DNA of 64,000 nucleotides from Tetragonia tetragonoides. Lineage: Eukaryota; Streptophyta; Magnoliopsida; Caryophyllales; Aizoaceae. The stretch spans positions 23,272,001 to 23,336,000 of the forward strand of contig CM076152.1 in assembly GCA_038025085.1 (NCBI GenBank), read 5' to 3'. Below, piece by piece: positions 26,301-35,443 of this stretch (position 1 is the stretch's first letter; every line of letters begins with the position of its first letter). The position numbers and the translations under genes are program-made. The notes below the pieces were generated by a model that was not told the DNA's origin, ran no database searches, and saw nothing but the letters and a program-made list of their open reading frames with translations.

Positions 26301-26907
26301 TTCCAATCGAAAAAGGGATTGTGACTTGTTTTGTTACCTTGGCTTTGCTTCCCTTCTCTAACCATTGCAAGGAATAAGGATGAGGGTGTTCTTTGGTGGC
26401 CAATCCAAGCTTTTCCACCATGAGAGTGGACGCCACATTGGTGCAAGAACCGCCATCAATGATTAAAGTGCAAAGTTTTTCTTTCACGGTGCACTTGGTT
26501 TGAAATATCTTCTCCCTTTGAGATAGTGTCTCCTCTGCCTCTCTAGCATGAAGGACCCTTTGAACCACCAAGAGAGGTGAGCCTTGGTCAGGTTCAATGT
26601 CCAATTCATCGTCAATAGATTGCTCTTCATTCTGCTCCCACTCCAAATAGTCATCTGGGTTTGTACCACCATCAAAATCAGGGGGTTCAAACTTTAAATC
26701 ACCCCATGGCTCATCTTTTCTCCTTGGACTAAGAGAACCATCATCATCACCTCGACCACGAGCTCTACCTCTACCAATGTTGAGAAAATCAGTCATTTGT
26801 TGGGTGAGGTTGCTAAGTTGTTCCTTAACCTCACGCATCTCCCTTTCTCTCCTAAGCTCTTTAGCTTGCTCAAGAGTTAAATTTCTGGGTATTTGTTCAT
26901 CATCCAT
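23185..26907 (-). CDS. Retrotransposon polyprotein: gag stub, protease, RT, RNase H, integrase
   Basis: An uninterrupted 1,240-residue frame. Residues 1-90 are a charged gag N-terminus with GRGRARGRG (45-53), cut off at NPDDYLEW. Most of gag and the CCHC knuckle are absent, and the frame resumes in the acidic linker before the protease (IIDGGS, 149-154). The RT has VPKKDGSMRMCVD (398-410) and YFDD (507-510). RNase H acidic residues are D655, E692, D717 and D760. Integrase has H835, H843, C873, C876 for zinc and D904, D965, E1001 (35 residues between the last two). A GPF...NDNAYKLELPG region follows (1140-1159), without a classical chromodomain. Residues from about 1195 are encoded inside the 3' LTR, where CRM elements are reported to carry their targeting motif. 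The start is the first ATG after a 147-bp leader. Catalysis looks intact, but without Gag any mobility would need help in trans. Confidence 0.93.
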   Translation of the reverse strand: MDDEQIPRNLTLEQAKELRREREMREVKEQLSNLTQQMTDFLNIGRGRARGRGDDDGSLSPRRKDEPWGDLKFEPPDFDGGTNPDDYLEWEQNEEQSIDDELDIEPDQGSPLLVVQRVLHAREAEETLSQREKIFQTKCTVKEKLCTLIIDGGSCTNVASTLMVEKLGLATKEHPHPYSLQWLEKGSKAKVTKQVTIPFSIGKVYNDEILCDVIPMDACHLLLGRPWLYDRRVMHDGFRNVYSFEVQGKKINLQPAKLSLCGGTQVGEGSSVSNSSKHAMIVKGADLKYEMVHGNVVYMLVLLGENENIVGKPLHALMQPLLEKYVDVFPSDLPHGFPPIRGIEHQIDFVSGASLPNKAAYRCNPQETKELQHQVEELLDREYIRESMSPCSVPALLVPKKDGSMRMCVDSRSINNITIKYRYPIPRLDDMLDELFGSCVFSKVDLRSGYHQIRMKDGDEWKTAFKMKGGLYEWLVMPFGLSNAPSTFMRLMNEVLRSFIGKFVVVYFDDILIYSKSDSEHVQHLTRVFEALRQHKLFAKLAKCDFFVPSVTFLGYIVSKDGIAVDPSKVEAIKTWPTPTSITQVRSFHGLASFYRRFIKQFSSLLAPLTDCMKKGVFEWTPMAQNAFEAIKERLSSTPILALPNFDQPFEVECDACGTGIGAVLVQNKLPIAYFSEKLNGSRGNYSTYDKEFYAIVRALDHWAHYLKPRQFILHSDHEALKYINGQHKLSSRHAKWVEYLQSFSFVSKYKTGASNVVADALSRRHSMLSILEAKVLGFSFIRELYKDDPDFSPMFDGSKEVEKGPFHIHEGFLFKHNRLCIPKGSIRDLLIREAHLGGLAGHFGIVKTLEVLSEHFYWTRMQGDVQSIITRCASCQQSKSHFHQGLYKPLPTPTCPWHDLSMDFIVALPRTPRGKDAVMVVVDRFSKMAHFVPCNKTSDASHIAELFFKEIIRLHGVPSSIVSDKDSKFLSYFWKTLWKLLGTKLLFSTAYHPQTDGQTEVTNRTLTTLLRGLVKKTLKGWDQTLPHAEFAYNRAPHYTTGKSPFEINYGVNPLTPIDLLPWPIERKVSPDVETFAKDMKKLHEQITSRIEKMNEWYKNKPNKHRKQHEFNPGDLVWLHLRKERFPAKRKHKLMPRSEGPFKIIEKINDNAYKLELPGESSISATFNVGDLLPYLEDEYLDDLRANPKKVGEDDALASGHQVTSMSINAVIMAFGTLSRLNGDNSDNSGPRGLSVLLAT
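23327..23338 (-). other. Polypurine tract
   Basis: The minus strand reads AGTTGGGGAGGA directly against the 3' LTR, the typical plus-strand primer of plant LTR elements. It lies inside the coding frame, encoding part of the KKVGED stretch. Confidence 0.88.
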
Positions 26908-27054
26908 GGCTGTTTGTGAGTTTGGTTGTGTTTAAGCTAGGAATTGTGTTTGGGCTGTAAATGGGTTCTTTTGTGACTCAAAGATTGGAACTTTGGACGT
27001 GATTAGAAAGGAGAGAACTTTGATGAGAGAAAATGGTGCTAAGGTTAAACCTAT

Positions 27055-27066
27055 GCTCTGATACCA
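27055..27066 (-). other. Primer-binding site, tRNA-iMet type
   Basis: TGGTATCAGAGC on the minus strand, two bases from the 5' LTR edge at 27069. Identical to the site of the left-edge element. Confidence 0.93.
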
Positions 27067-27068
27067 AA

Positions 27069-27862
27069 TGATACGTTTGCAATTACAACCTTAGCAATTT
27101 GTAAACAAAAACAGAGGATTAAGAGAAGAAAGGATAATGAGTATCACCACCAAAGCTATAAAGGATTAAACCACCAAGCTATGGATAAAGAATACTACTT
27201 GCTCACCAAATAACCCTAAGATTATTGTAAAGAACGCAAGATTTGTAAGAAGGCAGCAGCCGTGTAATTTTCATTCATCAACAAGTGCCTTTTACATCAG
27301 CTGTTCTTACATATTTATAGGGGTCACAAATGTGCCCTAATAACCTAAGAATACTCTAGAAAGGGTGAGCTGTCCAAGAGTAGTGCCCAAAAAAAAATGA
27401 AACTTCAGTATTTTGCCCAGAAATGAGCCAAATATGTGCAGTACAATTTGGAGCGCATTTCCTTCCGTTTTGGACCACTTGACAGCTGTTGCTTGTCCTT
27501 GCATAAGGACAAACGTGGGTGAGCTGTAAGGAGCCTCATTCTTCATCCTTACCTGCTCCATGTGCTCTTAGGCGCGCCTTAGTCAGCAACTACTTAGGAA
27601 ATTCAAATAACAACTAATTACATTTGTTAATTATGCTAATTACATGCAGGGTGCACTATAACTAACACTAATCACAGATGCTTATTTTTACGGATTAATC
27701 TTGTACGGACATAACCTAGATTAAGTGGCCAAAAGGACACTAAGACCTCTAGGACCAGAATTATCAGAATTATCACCATTCAAACGTGAGAGAGTCCCGA
27801 ATGCCATGATTAATGCATTAATGCTCATGCTCGTAACTTGATGACCTGATGCTAACGCATCA
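27069..27862 (-). mobile_element. 5' LTR of the CRM-like element
   Basis: TGATACGTTTGC to AACGCATCA, 794 bp, partner of 22533-23326. It is followed directly by the second GTAAT. It should drive minus-strand transcription through the polyprotein. Confidence 0.95.
27311..27320 (-). promoter_or_regulatory. TATA box of the CRM-like element
   Basis: CTATAAATAT on the minus strand, about 540 bp inside the 5' LTR and conserved in all three gypsy LTRs of the window. It is the likely core promoter for the genomic RNA. Confidence 0.65.
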
Positions 27863-27867
27863 GTAAT
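27863..27867. repeat. Target-site duplication GTAAT, right copy
   Basis: Matches 22528-22532. Removing one GTAAT and the element restores a continuous copia reading frame, which confirms the insertion boundaries. Confidence 0.95.
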
Positions 27868-28084
27868 TGATCCAAATGATTTAATTGCGGTCAATACAAT
27901 AATTGAATCAAGGCATACTATATTTGATGAGAATCGATTCACGTCTATCCCTAGGCCAAAAGACCGAATTGTGGAGGTTATGTCAAACCAACCTCAAGAT
28001 GACAATGATGATGGTGAGGTTGTTGAACTCAGAAGAAGTAAACGACCTCGGAAAGCCAAATATCATTTGATTTCGGATATACAT
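27868..28084 (+). pseudogene. Ty1/copia polyprotein remnant, right piece
   Basis: Continues the frame interrupted at 22532. Readable stretches are IIESRHTIFDENRF, then an acidic linker with QDDNDD, then ELRRSKRPRKAKYH, the R-R-S-x-R pattern that precedes the copia reverse transcriptase. It has no internal stop over about 70 codons, then dissolves into satellite-like sequence near 28085 before the RT domain. With the left piece only about 300 bp of copia remain. Confidence 0.82.
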
Positions 28085-28338
28085 GGGGGTAAATGCATCC
28101 AAATACTACATTAAATACTTGCGATCCAAATGTTTTGTTTGCACTTATAAACACCCTTGGTGTAGTTTCACCCTACTCGTAGAAAAAAAAAAACTAGCCC
28201 AATGTGATAAAACTACACCAATGTGGCCTTGGAAACTCAATCTCACCTTAGAGAGTTTGCATTTGAGTGTAACTACACCAATGTCTTTTGTACGCAATTA
28301 TTAACTTATAAACTGATACTTTTGAATGCATACAACTA
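28085..28338. repeat. Degenerate, scrambled satellite
   Basis: Short pieces of both orientations are joined with internal losses: CTTGGTGTAGTTTCACCCTA (reverse), AACTACACCAATGTGG and AACTACACCAATGTC (forward), plus an A run at 28182-28192. It lacks a full monomer and is far more diverged than the rest of the array, as expected at an old insertion border. Confidence 0.7.
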
Positions 28339-28602
28339 GCTGTTAAAACGCGTAAATGCGTAAATGAATTGAAAAGCTTGAGTTGAAGCTTGTTTGTACT
28401 TGTAAACATTCTTGGTGTAGTTTCTCACTCAAATAAATGCAAACAAAGCATTTGTGTGCTTTCTCTTAATATACAACACAAATGAACTCAATCTCTTTCA
28501 CCCTAGTCGTAAGAGCTGTTAAAATGCTTAAATGCAATAAAAAGCTTCAGTTGAAGCTTGTTTGTACTTGTAGACATCCTTGGTGTAGTTTCTCACTCAA
28601 AT
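28339..28602 (-). repeat. Satellite, reverse block
   Basis: About 1.5 monomers resume with GCTGTTAAAACGCGTAAATG. The CGTAAATG motif is doubled at 28350-28365. Confidence 0.85.
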
Positions 28603-28735
28603 GACTAGGGTGTTAAAACACGACTAGGTTTGTTTGCATTTGTGTGAAAGAGATTGAGGTCTTTTGTGTATTAAATGATTTGAACAAGTATGTGTTTACA
28701 AGTACAAACAAGCTTCAACTCAAAATTTTGAATTC
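28603..28735. repeat. Scrambled satellite joint
   Basis: Fragments of 10-40 bp, mainly forward (GACTAGGGTGTTAAAAC, GAAAGAGATTGAGG, ACAAGTACAAACAAGC), are joined out of order before reverse monomers resume at AATTCATTTGGGTGC. It looks like multiple end-joining or template switching rather than simple mutation. Confidence 0.75.
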
Positions 28736-29556
28736 ATTTGGGTGCTTTCTCTTAATATACAACACAAAAGACCTCAATTTCTTTCACCCTTGTCGTATGA
28801 GCTTTTAAAACGCGTAAATGCATTCAAAAGTTTGAGTTGAAGCCTGTTTGTAGTTGTAAACATCCTTGGTGTAGTTTCACACTCAAATGAATTTAAACAA
28901 AGCATTTGCGAGCTTTTTCTTAATATACAACACAAAAGAACTCAATCTCTTTTCAATTTTAAAACGCGTAAATGCATTCAAAAGCTTGAGTTGAAGCTTG
29001 TTTGTACTTGTAAACATCCTTGGTGTAGTTTCTCACTCAAATGAATGCAAAGAAAACATTTGGGTGCGTTCTCTAAATATACAACACAAAAGAACTCAAT
29101 CTCTTTCACCCTTGTCGTATGAGCTTTTAAAACGCCTAAATGCATTCAAAAGCTTGAGTTCAAGCTTGTTTGTAGTTGTAAACATCCTTGGGGTAGTTTC
29201 ACACTCAAATGAATGTAAACAGAGCATTTGCGAGCTTTTTCTTAATATACAACACAAAAGAACTCAATCTCTTTTCGCCTAGTCGTAAGAGCTGTTAAAA
29301 CGCGTAAATGCATTCACAAGCTTGAGTTGAAACTTGTTTGTACTTGTAAACATCCTTGGCGTAGTTTCTCACTCAAATGAATGCAAACAAACCATTTGGG
29401 TGATTTCTCTTAATATACAACACAAAAGAACTCAATCTCTTTCACCCTAGTCATATGAGCTGTTAAAATACTTAAATGCAATAAAAAGCTTCAGTTGAAG
29501 CTTGTTTGTACTTGTAAACATCCTTGGTGTAGTTTCTCACTCAAATGAATGCATAC
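28736..29556 (-). repeat. Satellite, reverse block
   Basis: About five monomers, including the distinctive dimer at 28998-29282 in reverse orientation. It ends at ATGCATACAAAGCAACCAAA, a reverse-to-forward joint found again near 54490. Confidence 0.9.
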
Positions 29557-30070
29557 AAAGCAACCAAAAGCTTTGTTTGCATTCATTTGAGTGAGAAACT
29601 TAACCAAGGATGTTAACAAATACAAACAAGCTTCAACTCAAGCTTTTGAAAGCATTTACGCGTTTTAAAACCTTATACGACTAGGGTGAAAGAGATTGAG
29701 TTCTTTTGTGTTGTATATTAAGAGAAATCACACAAATGCTTTGTTTGCATTCATTTGAGTGAGAAACTACACCAAGGATGTTTACAAGTACAAACAAGCT
29801 TCAACTCAAGCTTTTGAATGTATTTACGCGTTTTAACAGCTCTTACGATTAGGGTGAAAGACATTGAAGTCTTTTGTGTTGTATATTAAGTGAAAGCACC
29901 CAAATGCTTTGTTTGCATTCATTTGAGTGAGAAACTACACCAAGGATGTTTACAAGTACTGCTTTGGTTGCATTCATTTGAGTGAGAATCTACACCAAGG
30001 ATGTTTACAAGTACAAACAAGCTTTAACTCCACCTTTTGAAAGCATTCACCTTTTGAATTTACAAGTACA
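29557..30070 (+). repeat. Satellite, forward block with internal deletion
   Basis: About three monomers. At 29951 ACAAGTACTGCTTTGG joins two monomers with about 110 bp lost. The stretch 29733-30047 has a copy at 32076-32390. Confidence 0.88.
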
Positions 30071-31538
30071 AACAATCAAATGAATGCAAATAAAGCATTT
30101 GGGTACTTTCTCTTAATATACAACACAAAAGAACTCAATCTCTTTCACCCTAGATGTAAGAGCTGTTAAAACGTGTAAATGCATTCAAAAGGTGGAGTTA
30201 AAGCTTGTTTGTACTTGTAAACATCGTTGGTGTAGTTTCTCACTCAAATGAATGCAAACAATGCATTTGGGTGCTTTCTCTTAATATACAACACAAAAGA
30301 CCTCAATCTCTTTCACCCTAGTCGTATGAGGTTTTACAACGCGTAAATGCTTTCAAAAGCTTGAGTTGAAGCTTGTTTGTACTTGTAAACATCGTTGGTG
30401 TAGTTTCTCCCTTAAATGTATGCAAACAAAGCATTTGGTTGCTTTCTCTTAATATACAACACAAAAGAACTCAATCTTTTTCACCCTAGTCATATGAGCT
30501 TTTAAAATGCGTAAATGCATTCAAAAGCTTGAGTTGAAGCTTGTTTGTACTTGTAAACATTCTTGGTGTAGTTTCTCACTGAAATGAATGCAAACAAAGC
30601 ATTTTGTTGCTTTCTCTTAATATAAGACACAAAAGAACTCAATCTCTTTCACCCTAGATGTAAGAGCTGTTAAAACGCGTACATGAATTCAAAAGGTGGA
30701 GATAAAGCTTGTTTGTACTTGTAAACATTCTTGGTGTAGTTTCTCACTCAAATGAATGCAAACAAAGCATTTGTGTGATTTCTCTTAATATACAACACAA
30801 AAGACCTCAATCTCTTTCACCCTTTTGAATTCATTTACGCGTTTTAACAGCTCTCACGACTAGGGTGAAAGAGATTGGGTTCTTTTGTGTTGTATTTTCA
30901 GAGAAAGCACCCAAAAGCTTTGTTTGCATTCATTTGAGTTAGAAACTACACCAAGGATGCTTACAAGTACAAACAAGCTTCAACTCAAGCTTTTGAATGT
31001 ATTTACGCGTTTTAAAAGCTCATATGACTAGGGTGAAAGAGATTGAGGTCTTTTGTGTTGTATATTAAGAGAAAGCACCCAAATGCTTTGTTTGCATTCA
31101 TTTGAGTGAGAAACTACACCAAGGTCGTTTACAAGTACAAACAAGCTTTAACTCCACCTTTTGAATGCATTTTCGCGTTTTAACAGCTCTTACGACTAGG
31201 GTGAAAGAGATTGAGTTCTTTTGTGTTGTATACTAAGAGAAAGCACCCAAAAGCTTTGTTTGCATTCATTGGAGTGAGAAACCACACCAAGGATGTTTGC
31301 AAGTACAAAAAAGCTTTTGAATGCATTTACGCATTTTAACAGCTCGTACAACTAGGGTGAAAGAGATTGAGTTCTTTTGTGTTGTATATCAAGAAAAAGC
31401 TCGCAAATGCTTTGTTTACATTCATTTGAGTGTGAAACTACCCCAAGGATGTTTACAACTACAAACAAGCTTGAACTCAAGATTTTGAATGCATTTAAGC
31501 GTTTTAAAAGCTCATACGACAAGGGTGAAAGAGATTGA
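30044..31538. repeat. Segmental duplication C, copy 1
   Basis: Repeated at 33088-34583 with an offset of 3,044-3,045 bp, covering a forward-to-reverse joint, the reverse block, a reverse-to-forward joint and about 700 bp of forward monomers. Shared marks are CACCTTTTGAATTTAC, GGTACTTTCTC, ATAAGACACAAAAG, GATTGGGTTC and TATATCAAGAAAAAGC. Confidence 0.9.
30071..30822 (-). repeat. Satellite, reverse block
   Basis: About 4.5 monomers between the joints CAAACAATCAAATGAATG and TTTCACCCTTTTGAATTC. Both joints recur at 33.1-33.9 kb. Confidence 0.92.
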
Positions 31539-33064
31539 GTTCTTTTGTGTTGTATATTAACAGAACGTACCCAAATGTTTTCTTTGCATTCATTTGAGTG
31601 AGAAACTACACCAAGGATTTTTACAAGTACTAACAAGCTTTAACTCAACCTTTTGAATGCATTTACGCATTTTAACAGCTCTTACAACTAGGGTGAAAGA
31701 GATTGAGGTCTTTTGTGTTGTATATTAAGAGAAAGCACCCAAATGCTTTCTTTGCATTAATTTGAGTGAGAAACTACACCAAGGATGTTTACAAGTACAA
31801 ACAAGCTTTAACTCCACCTTTTGAATGCATTTACGCGTTTTAACAGCTCTTACATCTAGGGTGAAAGAGATTGAGGTCTGTTCTGTTGTATATTAAGAGA
31901 AAGCACCCAAATGATTTATTTGCATTCATTTCAGTGAGAAACTACACCAAGGATGTTTACAAGTACAAACAAGCTTCAACTCAAGCTTTTGAATGCATTT
32001 ACGCGTTTTAAAAACGCATACGACTAGGGTGAAAGAGATTGAGTTCTTTTGTGTTGAAAATTAAGAGAAAGCACCCAAATGCTTTGTTTGCATTCATTTG
32101 AGTGAGAAACTACACCAAGGATGTTTACAAGTACAAACAAGCTTCAACGCAAGCTTTTGAATGTATTTACGCGTTTTAACAGCTCTTACGATTAGGGTGA
32201 AAGACATTGAAGTCTTTTGTGTTGTATATTAAGTGAAAGCACCCAAATGCTTTGTTTGCATTCATTTGAGTGAGAAACTACACCAAGGATGTTTACAAGT
32301 ACTGCTTTGGTTGCATTCATTTGAGTGAGAATCTACACCAAGGATGTTTACAAGTACAAACAAGCTTTAACTCCACCTTTTGAAAGCATTTACGCGTTTT
32401 AACAGCTCTTACGACTAGGGTGAAAGAGATTGAGTTCTTTTGTGTTGTTTATTAAGAGAAAGCACCCAAATGCTTTGTTTGCATTCATTTGAGTGAGAAA
32501 CTACACCAAGGATGTTTACAAGTACAAACAAGCTTCAACTCCACCTTTTGAATGCATTTACGCATTTTAACAGCTGTAGGGTGAAAGAGATTGAGTTCTT
32601 TTGTGTTGTATATTAAGAGAAAGCACCTAAATGCTTTGTTTGCATTCATTTGAGTGAGAAACTACACCAAGGATGTTTACAAGCACAAACAAGCCTTAAC
32701 TCCACCTTTTGAATGCATATACGCGTTTTAACAGCTCTTACGACTAGGGTGAAAGAGATTGAGTTCTTTTGTGTTGTATATTAAGAAAAAGCTCGCAAAT
32801 GCTTTGTTTACATTCATTTGAGTGGGAAACTACCCCAAGGATGTTTACAACTACAAACAAGTTTCAACTCAAGCTTTTGAATGCATTTACGCGTTTTAAC
32901 AGCTCCTATGACTAGGCGAAAAGAGATTTAGTTCTTTTGTGTTGTATATTAAGAGAACGCACCCAAATGTTTTCTTTGCATTCATTTGTGTGAGAAACTA
33001 CACCAAAGATGTTTACAAGTACCAACAAGCTTCAACTTAAGCTTTTGAATGCATATACGCGTTT
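30823..33064 (+). repeat. Satellite, forward block
   Basis: About 13 forward monomers. It includes the distinctive dimer at 31352-31636 and a single-monomer form of it near 32780, and the stretch 31630-32110 shared with 21570-22190. One monomer lost about 12 bp near 32575 (ACAGCTGTAGGGTG). Confidence 0.93.
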
Positions 33065-33118
33065 TAAACAGTTTCTTAATTTTTTTGCATTCACCTTTTG
33101 AATTTACAAGTACAAACA
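33065..33118. repeat. Scrambled joint AACAGTTTCTTAATTTT
   Basis: Short non-monomer sequence followed by CATTCACCTTTTGAATTTAC. An almost identical joint sits at 54555-54612, 21.5 kb away. Confidence 0.8.
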
Positions 33119-33866
33119 ATCAAATGAATGCAAATAAAGCATTTGGGTACTTTCTCTTAATATACAACACAAAAGAACTCAATCTCTTTCACCCTAGATG
33201 TAAGAGCTGTTAAAACATGTAAATGCATTCAAAAGGTGGAGTTAAAGCTTGTTTGTACTTGTAAACATCGTTGGTGTAGTTTCTCACTCAAATGAATGCA
33301 AACAATGCATTTGGGTGCTTTCTCTTAATATACAACACAAAAGACCTCAATCTCTTTCACCCTAGTCGTATGAGGTTTTAAGACGCGTAAATGCTTTCAA
33401 AAGCTTGAGTTGAAGCTTGTTTGTACTTGTAAACATCGTTGGTGTAGTTTCTCCCTCAAATGTATGCAAACAAAGCATTTGGTTGCTTTCTCTTAATATA
33501 CAACACAAAAGAACTCAATCTTTTTCACCCTAGTCATATGAGCTTTTAAAATGCGTAAATGCATTCAAAAGCTTGAGTTGAAGCTTGTTTGTACTTGTAA
33601 ACATTCTTGGTGTAGTTTCTCACTGAAATGAATGCAAACAAAGCATTTTGTTGCTTTCTCTTAATATAAGACACAAAAGAACTCAATCTCTTTCACCCTA
33701 GATGTAAGAGCTGTTAAAACGCGTACATGAATTCAAAAGGTGGAGTTAAAGCTTGTTTGTACTTGTAAACATTCTTGGTGTAGTTTCTCACTCAAATGAA
33801 TGTAAACAAAGCATTTGTGTGATTTCTCTTAATATACAACACAAAAGACCTCAATCTCTTTCACCC
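33119..33866 (-). repeat. Satellite, reverse block
   Basis: Counterpart of 30071-30822 within duplication C. Confidence 0.92.
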
Positions 33867-34583
33867 TTTTGAATTCATTTACGCGTTTTAACAGCTCTTA
33901 CGACTAGGGTGAAAGAGATTGGGTTCTTTTGTGTTGTATTTTCAGAGAAAGCACCCAAAAGCTTTGTTTGCATTCATTTGAGTTAGAAACTACACCAAGG
34001 ATGCTTACAAGTACAAACAAGCTTCAACTCAAGCTTTTGAATGTATTTACGCGTTTTAAAAGCTCATATGACTAGGGTGAAAGAGATTGAGGTCTTTTGT
34101 GTTGTATATTAAGAGAAAGCACCCAAATGCTTTGTTTGCATTCATTTGAGTGAGAAACTACACCAAGGTCGTTTACAAGTATAAACAAGCTTTAACTCCA
34201 CCTTTTGAATGCATTTTCGCGTTTTAACAGCTCTTACGACTAGGGTGAAAGAGATTGAGTTCTTTTGTGTTGTATACTAAGAGAAAGCACCCAAAAGCTT
34301 TGTTTGCATTCATTGGAGTGAGAAACCACACCAAGGATGTTTGCAAGTACAAAAAAGCTTTTGAATGCATTTACGCAATTTAACAGCTCGTACAACTAGG
34401 GCGAAAAGAGATTGAGTTCTTTTGTGTTGTATATCAAGAAAAAGCTCGCAAATGCTTTGTTTACATTCATTTGAGTGTGAAACTACCCCAAGGATGTTTA
34501 CAACTACAAACAAGCTTGAACTCAAGATTTTGAATGCATTTAAGCGTTTTAAAAGCTCATACGACAAGGGTGAAAGAGATTGA
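33867..34583 (+). repeat. Satellite, forward block ending at an insertion
   Basis: About four forward monomers. The last carries the CTACCCCAAGG/TTTACAACTAC variant and stops within GAAAGAGATTGA. Confidence 0.92.
34575..34583. repeat. Target duplication AGAGATTGA, left copy
   Basis: AGAGATTGA precedes the insertion and recurs at 35443-35451. If the element is taken to end in CA at 35443, the duplication is the 8 bases GAGATTGA. Confidence 0.75.
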
Positions 34584-35443
34584 TGTGATTTATTTAGGGA
34601 TTTTCTGTATTTTTGATAAACAAAACAATAAAAGGGATATACCTCTCGAATCACTCAAGGGGTTGGGGTTTTTCGTTCAAGAATCACTCAAGAACAAGAC
34701 TTGCGCATCACACACAAGGGTTTCAACCTGAATCACTCAGTTTGAGGGGTAAATACTCACGTATTCAATTATTAATCATCAATGCACGAGTTTACAATAG
34801 CAAAGCTCTCCCCTATTTATAGACAAAGAAATCTAAAGCTATTCGGAATCCTAATCCTAGTCCGAATAGGAAACTAACTACGAAACTGACTACAATTGTA
34901 AAACGGACTAACTAACAGCTTTCCTAACACCTAATGGACTTCTAATACTAATAACAATCAGATTATTACTCTCCTAAACATATTCTAACTAATTAAGGGA
35001 ATACTAAACGAAATCGAACTAAAGAACTGATTACCTAGCGCCCAAGGCACAAACTCGTGGGAACAGCTTTCCACTGTAAATTAAATCTCCTTTTAAACCC
35101 TGTTACGTTTCGAATATGGGAAAACTCAAAAGATAGGAGTTTTAGATCTCTTTTCCAGCTTTCTACAGAACTTTGAATCACCACGATCCCATATCGTATG
35201 AGTGAGTTATGATTAAAATACGAACCAGTGTAGAAGCTGTCAAAATTACGGGAATCCTTATAACGAATGAGATCATATAATAAGAACTTTAATCCCGATT
35301 TTGTGTGTAAACTCCATGTAATTATCTTTGTAGGAGTCAATTTAATGCATAACCACCAAAGAAACTCGATGTAAACAAGAATGGATGTTCTCTTGGTAGT
35401 TTCTTGGTTGTTCTGTTTACTTTGCACACTTGCTCCCGCATCA
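34584..35443 (-). mobile_element. LTR-like 860-bp insertion (solo LTR or unclassified element)
   Basis: Non-satellite sequence interrupting a monomer. On the minus strand it starts TGATGCGGGAGC and ends AAATAAATCACA, so it has TG...CA ends. It has a TATA-like CTATAAATAG (34813-34822 on the other strand) followed by about 230 bp to the end, and no primer site or coding domain. This resembles a solo LTR. Against that, the flanking duplication is 8-9 bp rather than 4-6, a length more usual for Mutator-like transposons, yet no long terminal inverted repeat is visible. A motif AATCACTCA occurs three times (34649, 34682, 34731). It is unrelated to the gypsy LTRs in this window. Confidence 0.65.
34813..34822 (-). 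promoter_or_regulatory. TATA-like box in the LTR-like insertion
   Basis: The minus strand reads CTATAAATAG, followed by GGGGAGAGC, a common arrangement upstream of the transcription start in plant LTRs. It sets the likely polarity of the element. Confidence 0.5.

Larger units (their letters stand above)
22533..27862 (-). mobile_element. Complete Ty3/gypsy retrotransposon, CRM-like, 5,330 bp
   Basis: A full minus-strand element: two 794-bp LTRs, primer-binding site, one pol frame, polypurine tract and a GTAAT target duplication. By eye the LTRs differ at 8 positions of 794, about 1%, so insertion was recent. CRM placement is inference, from the integrase core wording (LSYFWKTLW, LLFSTAYHPQTDGQTEV), the GPF...NDNAYKLELPG region and the pol frame running into the 3' LTR. 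At 5.3 kb it is shorter than intact elements of this clade, explained by the missing gag. It landed in a copia scrap inside the satellite, not in a monomer. Confidence 0.93.
33088..34583. repeat. Segmental duplication C, copy 2
   Basis: Partner of 30044-31538. This copy is cut short at 34583 by the LTR-like insertion. It differs by a few bases, for example CATGTAAATG near 33214 against CGTGTAAATG and GGGCGAAAAGAG near 34400 against GGGTGAAAGAG. Confidence 0.9.

Noticed and set aside
34584..35443. Mutator-like DNA transposon
   Set aside because: The 8-9 bp duplication would fit, but the ends (TGTGATTTATTT and the complement TGATGCGGGAGC) share no inverted repeat beyond the first bases, so this is kept only as an alternative.
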